Origin: Prorocentrum cordatum
Lineage: Eukaryota; Sar; Dinophyceae; Prorocentrales; Prorocentraceae
DNA length: 64,000 nucleotides
Assembly: GCA_963575745.1 (NCBI GenBank)
Contig: CAUYUJ010014338.1
Span: 64,001-128,000, forward strand
Direction of reading: 5' to 3'
Shown: piece by piece, positions 13,109 to 22,899 of the stretch
Layout: every line of letters begins with the position of its first letter
Position numbering within the stretch: position 1 is the first letter of the stretch
Notes under the pieces: generated by a model
Databases searched by the model: none
Seen by the model: the letters and a program-made list of their open reading frames with translations, nothing else
What the model was told of the DNA's origin: nothing
Position numbers and translations under genes: made by a program

Positions 13109-13566
13109 TTTAGCATTGGGTTTTAGCATGAGGCTTTAACTTTTGATTTAAGCATTTGCTCTTCGCATTTGATTTTAGCATTGGGTTTTAGCATTGGGTT
13201 TTAACATTGGGTTGTAGCATTGGATTTTCGCATTGGCCTTTTAGCATTGGCTTTTACCATTTGCGTTTGGCATGTGCTTTTAGCATTGGATTTTACTTGC
13301 TGTGCCGTGCTGGTCTTGCGGCGCCGTGCGGGCCTTGCCGTGGCGTGCTGGTCTTCTCATAGCATAGGATTTTAGCAATAGGTTTTACCCTTGGGTTTTA
13401 CCATTGGATTTTAGCTTTGTGCTCTAGCATTGGGTTTTAGCATTGGCTTTTAGCATTGGGTTTTCGCATTGGATTTCGCATTGGATTTTCGCATTAAATT
13501 TTAGCATTGGGTTTTAGCACTGGCTGGTAGCACTGGCCTTGAGCATTTGCTTTTAGCATTTGGTTT

Positions 13567-13950
13567 TGCTGTGCAGTACCTTGCACCGTGTACTCCATCG
13601 AGAACGCAACTGTGCACTTATTGCTGTGCACTTGCGACTTTAGCACTACACACTTACGGTTAACCGTGTCGTTGGCAATGATGGTGCCGTGGGTGGGGGA
13701 GGTCCTCGCGTTTGGCGTGGTACGGGTAGCGCGTGGCGGCTCCCATAGGGAAGGTGCTTGTGTCGGGGTTCACCTTCTCTTGGGTGGTCGCCGTAACGGG
13801 GAACCGTCCAATGGGCTTCTGGGGCTCCGCTGTCATGGGGGCGCGTGGGTGGGTGGGTGGGTGGGGGGGGGGGGGCTGTCGTTTGCGATGGGAGTGTTGA
13901 TGCTTGGCGTCGGGTCGCAGGTGCTGGGCGCAGTAGCGTGGATGCGTTTG
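13567..13950 (-). other. Right flank of the satellite, no gene recognised
   Basis: Marks the return to lower-repeat DNA. Minus-strand coding-like strings occur (for example NRKCVVLKSQVHS around 13620-13660) but no complete domain. A poly-G run lies at 13860-13874. Confidence 0.4.
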
Positions 13951-15255
13951 TTATTCTGCCGCGGGTGCTTCCAGCTGTGTGATCGCATCGTCGTAGTCGG
14001 CATTGTCGTTTGGTTGTGCTTCAGTATCTTCTTGGAAGGTCGGCAGGGTGGGCGGGGCTTCACATCTCGCTGGGTTGGGATCTGGGTTCGACGAGCTTCG
14101 GGGGGGAGGGGGGGAAACTTGGTGAGCTGGTTTGAATGTCGCCTGCGGGGGGGTCGTTGTTGGCATTGTGCTGGTGCTTGCACTGCCACTGCTGGTAGGC
14201 ATGGCAATGCGAGTCATTTGGGCTGTGTCGCCGATTGCGGTCATCAGTGTAACTTGCTCTTTGTGGCTGCTTTCTCCCTGTGAGGTCGGCTCCCGCGTCG
14301 GTAGTATCCCGATGTAGGTCTCGCGCCAGATGATGCCGTGGTCGTCGCATGGTGCCAGCATGGGTTTCGGGCTGCGTGTCTGCTTGGTGCGACGGAGGAT
14401 GTGGCATGCGCGTGGAAGGTGTAGGCCTAGCTCACGTATAGCTGCGACCACGAGCAAGTTGCCGCCGAAGGCGAGGGCGGGCTTGGTGCATTGGTTCAGC
14501 TTGGGGCGGGAGAAGAGCATGCCAACTGCGTGCTCGCTGTACCATATATGTGATCGGTCGACCCATTCGTGGACATCTGGGCCCACTTGGTAGTAGGTCG
14601 ACATCTTGCCGGGTAGGTCGTGGATGGTGAGTGCCATGGATTTGTCGACCTGCTCGCGCATGGCTGGGTGCTCTGGCCTCAGGGGGTAGCCAATGAGGGA
14701 TGGAGGGTATATCGGCCTCAGGCTGTGGTAGAAGGAGCCGTCCCTGTTGATTCTGAAAGCCTCGATGTTCTGGTCGGTGAGCTGCCGAGCACAGAATGGT
14801 TCGCAGTTGGAGTCGCCTGGGAACTTCCACTGGGTGGTGCCTGTGTCCTTGTTGTGGTCGTAGGCGAGGCTGCTCGTTGCGTCAGCGTGCGTGGTCCAAC
14901 CTGGTGGCAATCTCCCGTGGTGAGATGGGTGCCAGGTGGGAGAGTTTCGCCTTGCTTGTACTTTGGTGGGTCGCATGGGCTGCTGAAGTATCGAGTGGCC
15001 CCTGGCGTCGTCGTGGCGATTTGCATTTGGGTTCTGCCTGGGGGTGGGCCAGGCGGCGGCGGCGGCAGGTTCGGGGTCTGGGTTTTGGTCAGCTGGTATA
15101 TGAGCTGGAAGACGTTCGGCACAAGGATCGGCATGGTTTGGTGGGCTTGTGGGGTGGATCTTCGCTGAGTGAGCTGCAGGTCGGTGCGCGTAGTAGAAGT
15201 ACGCGCTGGGCGTTGTACTTGTCGTGGTCGAGCCTCTGGGGAGGCCGTATGCCAA
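13951..15255 (-). pseudogene. Uncharacterised 434-residue ORF with a WW domain
   Basis: An uninterrupted minus-strand frame of 434 residues; no true start is asserted because coding-like sequence continues upstream in another frame. Residues 116-146 fit a WW domain: LPPGW at 116-120, the aromatic Y132, the short turn DHNKDTG, the second Trp at 143 and the closing Pro at 146. WW domains bind proline-rich or phosphoserine/threonine-proline peptides. Residues 1-110 are Pro/Ala/His-rich and probably disordered; residues 150-330 look folded but match nothing I recognise; the tail is Pro/Thr-rich and acidic. It lies directly downstream of the LINE on the same strand and has a similar base composition, so it may be part of that element or a captured host fragment. 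Confidence 0.45.
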
Positions 15256-15275
15256 CTGGGGAAACTGTTGTGGGT

Positions 15276-16040
15276 TCAGTTGGTGGGCTGGGGGCCTGCG
15301 TTGCGCAGTTCGTGGCAGTAGTGAAGCACGTGGCGTGTGCTGTGGCTCTCCTCGTCGTCGATGAGGTACTGCCTTGCTTTGTAGGCCTCGTATTCGGATA
15401 ACTTGCCGACGTTGGTAACATTTATCTGCGTAGCGACGCCGTGCATGATATCGGTCGGTTCCTTGTACCCTGGTCCTTCGTAGTCAGGTTGCTGTCTTAT
15501 CTCGGGAGATGCATCTCCGCCGGGGGTGAACTCGACGTGGTGGACGGTGGCCCCCCGCTTGGTGGCCCCAGTGTGGGCGTTGGTGGTCCCGTCGGCACTT
15601 GTTGTGCATGTCTCCGAAGTCGTGGTAATATCCTGCAGCGCCTGCGCTGGGTGCTCGACGCGGGCGCTGTCGATGGTGGCGGGCCATTTGGGAAGGTCAC
15701 TGATGGGCGCGGCCAGCTCGACAATCGCCGCGTGATCGGTCTCCCGTGCAGGTAGTGGTGGCGTTTGGTATGTCCCCGTCCATGCCGATATCAGTGCGGT
15801 GTCCCGTTGGTGGCATAGACATACTGGTACTCGCCGTTCTTCAAGGTCCGCATCGCCGCAATGTGGTCCACCGGTTGTTTGTGGCGCAATGTGGTGGCGA
15901 TCGACGGGCAAGAAATAGTTGTCGGTATATGGGTGTCGTGCTCCTCCTCCGCGGGTTTCAATGGTGTCTCCTGCGCATGCCGATAGTATCCCAATCTCGG
16001 GGGTCGGATGCAAGGCGCCGTAGATGTCAGTGCCCACCAC
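15276..16040 (-). pseudogene. Uncharacterised minus-strand ORF, 254 residues
   Basis: Open frame beginning at VGTDIYGALHPTPEIGIL and ending KARQYLIDDEESHSTRHVL...TN. The sequence looks like genuine coding text, with balanced residues and no low complexity. It probably continues the frame at 16027-17012 after a frameshift near 16030 and leads into the WW-domain frame. No known domain is recognised. Confidence 0.35.
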
Positions 16041-17012
16041 GATGTAGATCTTGCCTGCGGATGGCTTTGCATTCTGTCACCTCGAAGTTGTTGCGCTTAT
16101 CCATGCCCTTCTTTTTGAAGGCGCATAGGGTATGTATGTTCGTGCATGGCCTCTCGTCTTTGTTATTCAATGGTGGTGCTTGTAGCTGTGGTGGGCCAGC
16201 GCATGCGAGCGATGGGATGTCCTGCCGTTCCAAGTTGTGGACGGGTATATGATTGGAGCCGCGGCCTTTCGCAACGTCTCCTGGTGCGCGGTGCTTTGCG
16301 ACGGAGCAGTAGCGCGGGCAATTACCAGGATTGTTCATCCAATGGTCTGTGTCGGTCCACATCTCGTTGTTGGAGTGGGCCGTGCATTTGTCGTAAGCAG
16401 TGCCCCAACTCTCCTTGACCTTGCCCTTCCTGCATTCCCCCGCTGCGGCGAGGCAGGCGATGGCGATGTGGTGGCGGTAAGTGGTCCGCACAAATGCGCC
16501 CGCCAATGCCGCGGGGGCGTTGCGCGTGAGGGCGTCGGGTGTGTTGACTCCTTGTGATGGCCATGCAATGCCTGGGCAAGCACTAGCTCCTTGTGGTTAT
16601 GCCGGGGGGGGGGGGGCCCTGGAGTGTAGATGAGCGCCTTCTTGTAGTCGTAGTCCTTGCCGTTGGACATGAGAGTAGGCATTCCTTCTTGTGGGTACTC
16701 TGGCGGAGCCTCGCTCCGCATCTCGTTTCGAGCCGCGAAAATAGCTGCGACTCCACGTTGGTGAGCGTGGTCTAGGCCATTAACTCCGTTGGCGCAAAGG
16801 AGCTTCACCTCAATGAAACCGATGAAATTTGGTTGCTTGTCAAAGACTTCTGCGGATATCCCGATGTATTCGTCTCGACCTTCTCGAGGTAGAGTTGAGC
16901 CGCTGAGGGTGGAGATCTGGCGGAGGCTTCGTGGCGCACCGCGCTTGGCAATGAGGTGCGCCAAAGGCGCGCTGGTCCGCTTGGGCTTAGCCCTTGAGCC
17001 GAAGCCGGGCAA
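16027..17012 (-). pseudogene. Uncharacterised broken ORF, two frames
   Basis: The stretch 17012 to about 16610 (KQPNFIGFIEVKLLCANGV and following) and the stretch 16506 to 16027 (a Cys/His-containing segment with NCPRYCSVAKHRAPG) read on naturally if one frameshift is allowed at the poly-G/C run 16604-16617. A homopolymer of that length is a typical sequencing or decay frameshift site. Function unknown. Confidence 0.35.
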
Positions 17013-17202
17013 CGGTTGGCGAATTTGAAGCTGTTGTTCACTGGTGATGCACGGGCGCCGCGGTGAGGCGTGCCAGAGCCAACGCTGAGGTAACGATCTG
17101 TGTCCTCAGCAGTGGACCGCCGTGGCCCGCATTGCGGGGGGGCCACCGCCCGTCGGGGACATCCGGTCGCGCTCGATTGCCGCCTGGGGTAGTTGAGCAT
17201 GT

Positions 17203-17878
17203 AGTCTTTTCATCTCTTAGACATCGTAGTGCGGGTCCAGCGGGACGTAGAACTCGCAAAGTCGCCTTCCATGTATCAGTTCTCGCGGTCTCGTGGCTGT
17301 ATCCATCTGTGGTGGATGGCGCCCATGGTGGCGTGAGCTAGTAGTCTGCGCATCTCGATGGTGTATGTCTTGGCGGTAGAGCTCCCTCAAAGCCGTCGTT
17401 GATCCCCCCAATTGAAAATTGATGGTAGCCTGTGTCATGGTAGCATATTCCGTGGCTGGGTGGTCGCGTTATCGTCCGTCGTATTTCTGGTGCCTGGATG
17501 GTGGGGAGTGTAGTGGGTATCGCGGCTGTCGGTCCAGTCGTGCATTGGACGAAGGTGACGACGCCCACCTCGTCAATCTCACTCACGTGTGTGAATTCTG
17601 GTCGTGTCCAGAAGCTTGCTGAGTCTCCGCCGTCGTCGACTATGGCGGGGTGCTCCATGATCACGGGGACCTTCGTGTTGATGCATATGTATGCTAGGAG
17701 AATGGTGGTGCGCAATAGCTGGTTGTCGCTGTGTAGTTGGTCGATCTGCCGTAGTGACAGATGCTGTAGTCCGGCTCCTCAGAGGTCGCGGTTGTTGCCC
17801 GCTCCATGCCTCGCGGGGCGGCCCAGCTATGATCGCGGCGACGCGACCGCGTAGGATCTGGCCTCTCCAGAATTGCAT
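17203..17878 (-). pseudogene. Methyltransferase-like C-terminal domain of the LINE, Cys lost
   Basis: The start, QFWRGQILRGRVAAIIAGPP then REAWSG, aligns with the GPPCExWS block of the cytosine-methyltransferase-like domains at the ends of dinoflagellate LINE polyproteins. The expected catalytic Cys is Arg here (CGC codon near 17812). After a frameshift, INTKVPVIMEHPAIV supplies the EHPA (ENP-like) block and HGICYHDTGYHQ the Cys/His segment typical of the end of this domain. A last frame change gives TAKTYTIEMRRLLA, the usual terminal helix. Established for the family: such domains are C5-methyltransferase related. Inferred: this copy is inactive. Confidence 0.6.
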
Positions 17879-18049
17879 GGCGCCCCGTCTCGCGAGGTAT
17901 CCCGTGATCTCGTCGTGGGCGATGTCGATGGAGAGGGCTCTGATGCTGTTGTCGTTGGAGTTGAAATGCTCTGTGCCATGTTGTACGTCACCGCTGCGTC
18001 TGTCCGCTGTAGATGCGTAGAATGACCCGTCTCGAAGTTCCTCTGGGTC

Positions 18050-18885
18050 TTAGTGTGGGCGTAGGGCCAGGTCTTGTTTCCAATGGTGCTGTAGCAGGTA
18101 TGGGTGGCCCTCGTGTAGCCTCGTGATCCTGGACGTACAGCGGCGGTATGTCCGTCTCATAGCTGGCGATGTGTGCGCGTCGCGGAGGTAATCCAGCCTT
18201 GCTGTTGCCTCTTTGCTCGTCGCGTCTGGCTTCTCTGTTCGCTTCTGTGGTTGACTCGTCGTGCCTGGGTGGTCATCTGTTGGGTGGTGTTTTCCCCGGT
18301 GGGCATAGAAGGTGTTGATCTCGGTGACGCCACACTCGTGACACATGATCGTCTTGTCGTTGTGGTTGTTGTCGGTCACGAATTGTGGGGCGAAGTCGTT
18401 GGTTTGGAAGAAGGTCGCAAGCTGTTGTGCCGTTGTCGTAGATGCTCTTGGTCTCGGCAGTGTCGCGTGTAACGTTGCGTCACCGTCTTGACCTATGACG
18501 TGAAGATGCGGGGCGCCCTGCGGATAGAACCGAGGACGGGGTCGAGGTCCACGGTGGGGTGTAGCTCGTGCCCGTCGTCGAGGTATGTCCACATCCACTG
18601 TATATCGTCGTATACCATGTGTTCCCATGAGGAGTATCGGCTCAGGTTGGCGCCGATGGTTCGTAATGATATGGTCGGGGCGTCTTGTGGGCGTCGCGGT
18701 AGATATCGTAATCTGAAAATGCGCATGGCGATGTGCGAATCTGGATGTTTTACTTCAGTCAGTACTTTGCCGTTGTTGCTCTCCTGGTGGTCGTGTTTGT
18801 GGGCGTTGTACCAGCTGCCACCCTGTATCCCTTCAGGTGCTCGGTCTCGATGGCGCGGGGCTGCCCCTGTTTGAGAGGGTCCCAA
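18050..18885 (-). pseudogene. LINE connection region with a C2H2 zinc finger
   Basis: Two frames. 18885-18493 reads as the region downstream of RT, with MRIFRLRYLPRRPQDAP and a WMWTYLDDG segment. 18628-18050 contains IMCHECGVTEINTFYAHRGK: Cys-x2-Cys, ten residues, then His-x3-His-His (codons at about 18286-18343). Single C2H2-type fingers after the RT are usual in LINE polyproteins and are thought to bind nucleic acid. The YLDD here is not RT motif C; it lies about 700 bp downstream of the true one. Confidence 0.55.
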
Positions 18886-18969
18886 GTGTGTGAGTTGTAG
18901 AACAGGACCGAGTTGGTGAGCGCGTCGTTGAGGAGGGTCTTGTTGTCGATACGCAGCTGTTTTTGCTAG

Positions 18970-19819
18970 TGGACCTCTCTGCGCTGATCTTATCCACTGT
19001 AGCTCTGGTCGTTGTCCTCCGTCGTATATGACGGTACCTAGCGATATCTGGTTATCTGGTGATTGACGAATCCGGTGGGCTCGCTGAGGTGCCCTTTCTC
19101 GATGCGTGTGATGTTGGTTATGTCAATTTGCTCCGTGGCTGTTCTGCTCTGGTGTCCGTGTAGGAGCAACATGATATTGGTCTTGTTGGCGGGGAGTCGC
19201 ATGCTGTGGGCAATGGTCCATTTGCCTATGATGTTGGAGAGCGTCTTGGCCGCGTTGATGATCCCAGGTCAGTGTCGCGTCGCATGCGGGCGCGAGCGTT
19301 CATGTCGCCTACGAAGGAGTTGTCGGTATGCAGTGCCCCATCCGTCCTCACCGTCTCTTGCATGTCTGCCCTTGGAGAAGACATATTACTGGCGTCCTGT
19401 GCCGGCGTCGATGCGCAGGTCACTGTCGATCACGTGCTCAGCGATATGTCGCGTAACCTTCGCTCAGAGGTAATTGAAGGTGAGGTCTGATGCTGGTATC
19501 TGCTGGTATCTGCTGGTGCTCCAGGCCGGGTGCCAGCGCGTGGCTGCGCCATCCTGGTGGGTTCTTCCGTGGTGGCCCACATGTCTGCGCGCGCCACTTG
19601 TAGCAGTGCGCATAGGTGCTCGTCGGCCACGTCGCGGTTGAATATAGGCGCTCCTTCCATGGCCATCTGTAGTGAAGGAAGGAATGGTTCGGGCATGCTG
19701 GTGTCGCGTAGCATGTCGTTGAGCTCCTCTGGCGCGCGTGGGAGCTGGAAGACAAAATGCAGCACGACCCTGCAGAGGGCGCCCTTGAGGTCCAAGAAGA
19801 GGATTAAAGCTGATTCGCT

Positions 19820-19850
<31 letters not shown>

Positions 19851-20215
19851 GTCGATGATACCGAGGGTCGCATGTGTGACCAACTTGGCGGACTGATGTG
19901 GTCGTGCGCCACATTGTACGTCTCGTAGTAGTTGCGCCGCAGTTCGATTGAATCTGGTGCGTGAGAAAATGTGGTGGTGCCTAGCTATGATGTTGTTGAG
20001 TAGTATCATCAGTCTCGCTTGTAAGTGTGGTTTGGTAGCGTTGGGCTTAGAGAATGACGTTTGCCATCCTCTTGCGGGACATTGGTTCCATCGTCGCCAA
20101 CTGCGCCTTTGCTCAGAGCGGGCGGTAGATTATAGTCATCTCGTCCGGCGCGATCTTCCAGTAGACACCGATGAGGTTGTCAAGGGCCCCGCTCCTTCCT
20201 TGCTTAGCCTGTGTG
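18970..20215 (-). pseudogene. LINE reverse transcriptase with FVGD in motif C
   Basis: Upstream palm sequence GRSGALDNLIGVYWKIAPDE lies around 20130-20200, then IIARHHHIFSRTRFNR in the frame 20009-19464. Motif A is LILFLDLKGALCRVV (around 19765-19805), keeping the catalytic Asp. Motif B corresponds to AGTRPGAPY near 19500. Motif C, normally Y/F-x-D-D, reads SFVGDMN at 19302-19316, so the first metal-binding Asp is replaced by Gly. A CT microsatellite (19820-19843) lies between the N-terminal part and motif A and translates as a Glu-Arg repeat. At least four frame changes are present. Confidence 0.75.
19820..19843. repeat. CT microsatellite inside the RT
   Basis: About 12 CT dinucleotides that expand within the RT coding remnant just upstream of motif A and give an Arg-Glu repeat on the minus strand. 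Confidence 0.95.
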
Positions 20216-21159
20216 AACTGGCGCCTCGTCTCTTCTTTAGTGATGATGTTGTGGAGCGGTGTGTCGTACAGCGTGGCGATAGTGGCTGCGTAGCTGGCGC
20301 GGTGGTTGACCTGTCGGCAATGTCCTGCGGGCTCATGATCTTCGAATGCTCTGCGATGGCGAAGTGGCCCAGTTCTGGTTCCGCCGGCTGCTGCTGATCA
20401 GGAGGAGGTTGGCCGTCAGGGCCGATGACGTATAGGCGTTCAACTGGAATGCGTCCTTGTCTGCCTCCATACCTCAGGGGTCTTTTGATGTCAGCTCATG
20501 CTCTTCTGGAGTCGTTGTTGATGTAGGCGTCCTTTGCGCCGTTGGCGATGCTCTCGAGATAGTTGGAGCGGTCGGCCTCGATGGCCCCTGCAAGCTGTGG
20601 CGATGATCCGCGCGAGAAGGCAAGTGCCGCCAGGGCTACCTCCTGGAGCTGGGCGCACTTGTATAGAATGTTTTGGCTACCCGTTGAAGTTCAACTAGGG
20701 CTTCTGGCATCGCCGTGGCACCATATGCACTGATGGTGGGAATGCGGGCTTCGTAGATCTGCTAGACGAGGTTGCGGAGGCCTTGCCGTGTCTGGAGGTC
20801 CCCGCCGTCTTGTCGCAGGCGTCGCAGCGGCTATTGGCGCGCTCTACGCAAGCGGATGAAGGCGAACGTCGGGGGTTGTAGGCATGGCTTCCTGGGGTGA
20901 AGCTCGTCGGTTTTGAGTGCCTTGATTCCTGCCTCATGTACTTGTTGCGAGAGGTAGCTGGCGCGGTCATTATCTCTTCCTGGAAGGGGGTAGCGGGATG
21001 GTGGCGATCTCGTCCCTGAACTTCTGGTTAGCGCCTGGGCCTCTCAACTTCGCACGGTCCATGGGCATGCCGCATCGCGTGATGCTGGTCTTCTTGACGT
21101 GGGCCAAGTCGGCGATAATTGGGTAGTGGTCCTCGTCGTCCTGGCGGGTGTCGAAGGCG

Positions 21160-21905
21160 TCAATGACCTCCGCGCATGTGACGGTAAGCTCGTCCACATG
21201 GTAGGCACATGTAGTCAATCCGCTGTTTGAGATGGTTCCCCACGCAAGTATGACCGGTTCCCTGTGTCTCGATGGCGGCGTCGGCGGCGAAGAGGTTGCG
21301 CTGCTGCAGGTTGGCGTGGAAGTACTTGCCTCCTTTGTTGTCTACCTCTGGTTGGCCTTCATCTCCAATATGAGGGGAGGTATTGCTGCCAGTTCTGCCA
21401 TTGGCATCGGCGAGGGTGAAGTCGCCGTTGCACTGCTCCGTCTCAGCGCTGATGTTGTCCCAGAATTGGTTGCAATCGAGGTCGTCGTCATGTGAGTGCG
21501 GCGCGCGTGCGACCCCTATGGTTCGCTTGAACCCGGGCCCAGTAAAGTTGATTATAAGTAGTCGAGGTGTCTGGGTCATTATCATCAAGTGGTTGGGTTT
21601 GAAGTAGAGCTGTCTGCCGTTGTCGTCGTGGTCGGGGAGATGCGCGTTGACTAGTAGTGAGCGTCCCGAATTGCGTTTGTCGCGTTTGCTTGAGATGACG
21701 GTGCGCTGGTCGGCGGCATGGGTCCTCCGCGGTAGTCTTGACTCCTGCGCCCCAATGACGTGCAAATGTATGTCGGAGAGCTGTTGTCGGATAGCTGTAA
21801 TTCTGGCTATATTGATGTTTTTTCGTCGCGTCCCTGCTTCTCTAGGACCTTGAAAGAACGTGCGTTGTAGGTGCAGATGCGGATGTCGATCTTCTCGTCG
21901 CTGGA
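21160..21905 (-). pseudogene. Endonuclease/exonuclease/phosphatase domain of the LINE
   Basis: The start of the domain is visible as RICTYNARSF near 21870-21900, followed by a frameshift near 21790. The main 201-residue frame (21765-21160) then carries GAQESR (catalytic Glu), DANGRTGS (Asp and Asn of the active site), and RIDYMCLP near the end. This AP-endonuclease-like fold nicks target DNA to prime LINE insertion. The final Ser-Asp-His signature is not clear. The catalytic residues that can be seen are kept, but the frameshift makes the copy non-functional. Confidence 0.75.
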
Positions 21906-21968
21906 GGTCTCGGTGAATTGTGTTGCGAAGTGGGCTGGTCGAGCTTGCATCTTCGCTGGGGGCCGGAC

Positions 21969-22598
21969 TTATTGGTGCATTTTAGGGTGGGCGTCCTTTG
22001 TATCGCTGTCTGCTTCTTGTAGCCACGCCCATTGTCGTTCTCTGTCGGCGTGGAAGGCTTGCGCCAACTCTCCTTGTGGACGTTGCTGCTGGTTGCTGGG
22101 CGTTGCTGCGCGCATCTTGGCGAGACTGTCTGCTAGTTCGTTCCACGGGTGTCCTGTGCGCGCTCGCGCGTGGTCCGTGATAAGGTTCACCGCATCAGCG
22201 GCGAGGTCGTGCAATAGTCTTACTAGGTCAGTCAGCTGGTTCGGTTTCTCTGGTTGGACATCGCCCGTGGCGGATCCTCTGGCAATCATGGAGTCGGCAT
22301 GGATGGTGGCGTCGGGTTTGTGAGTGGCGCTGTGGAAGTGTGCGCAGATCCATGCGCAAGCCAGAAAAATCACAGCTGCTGGTGATGATATGGTTGAGAT
22401 GCTGGGGAAGTTGTCATCTCTGAATGAGATGTTGTTGCGTGCGCTGGTGTTTCCCTGGTATATATGGTTAGCATTGTTCGTCTTCGGCGGTAATGGCCAA
22501 GGTCCATGAATCTTGGATGGAGTCGCGCCGATGTGCGCCATCGGCGCACAGGTGCCATCTTTTGACCTGTTGAAGGGGTCGAGGTGGGCACAGCTCAA
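21969..22598 (-). pseudogene. RNase H-like domain of the LINE
   Basis: In this 209-residue frame ATIHADSMIARGSATGD carries the Asp-Ser of an RNase H active-site strand, and ARTGHPWNELADSLAK carries the His...Asn-Glu-x-Ala-Asp motif of the C-terminal helix. RNase H would degrade the RNA of an RNA-DNA hybrid during reverse transcription. It lies upstream of the endonuclease rather than downstream of the RT as in I-clade LINEs. The frame ends at a stop just before the endonuclease domain, which starts in another frame. Confidence 0.6.
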
Positions 22599-22899
22599 GC
22601 GCCGCGGCGGCGGCTGCGTGGAGGTCGGGGGCGTTGGGGGTCATGCTGGCGCTGGAGGGTAGGCGGTGCTGCGCGTCAGAGGGCGGCCGCTATCGGCTCC
22701 GCAGGAAGGAAGGAAACTGCCACTGTAAAATGCCTCCCTTGCTGCGTGCCCTGAAAGGGAGCGGTTCCCCCATAGGTGCGTCGGTCTGTAGATGTAACGC
22801 CCTCCGCGCTGATGTCCAGGTCGCCTCGCGCGGGGCCCGAGCTGTCGTCGCGCGGCGGGTCGCATCTGGTTAATATGGGCGCTGCGAGGTCGACGGCTG

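Larger units (their letters stand above)
2958..13566. repeat. 10.6-kb nested satellite array
   Basis: The base layer is a 14-bp tandem unit, consensus TTAGCATTGGATTT, repeated hundreds of times with point changes. It is interrupted about every few hundred bases by GC-rich inserts of roughly 70-90 bp carrying CGGCGCGCAAGAATTCGGCG, often preceded by a GTGCCGGGCGTTCTGCAAGA-like string. Three larger blocks (5395-6585, 8350-9597, 11900-13108) start after a nearly identical junction, GCACGACGATGG or a close variant, at about 5362, 8338 and 11888, giving a higher-order period of about 3.0-3.5 kb. Stops are frequent in the 14-bp layer, so no protein is encoded there. It reads as a satellite built by successive amplification. 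Confidence 0.95.

Noticed and set aside
18493-18885. YLDD in WMWTYLDDGHEL as the RT active site of the LINE
   Set aside because: It lies about 700 bp downstream of motif A and B; the motif at the right distance and context is FVGD at 19302-19316.
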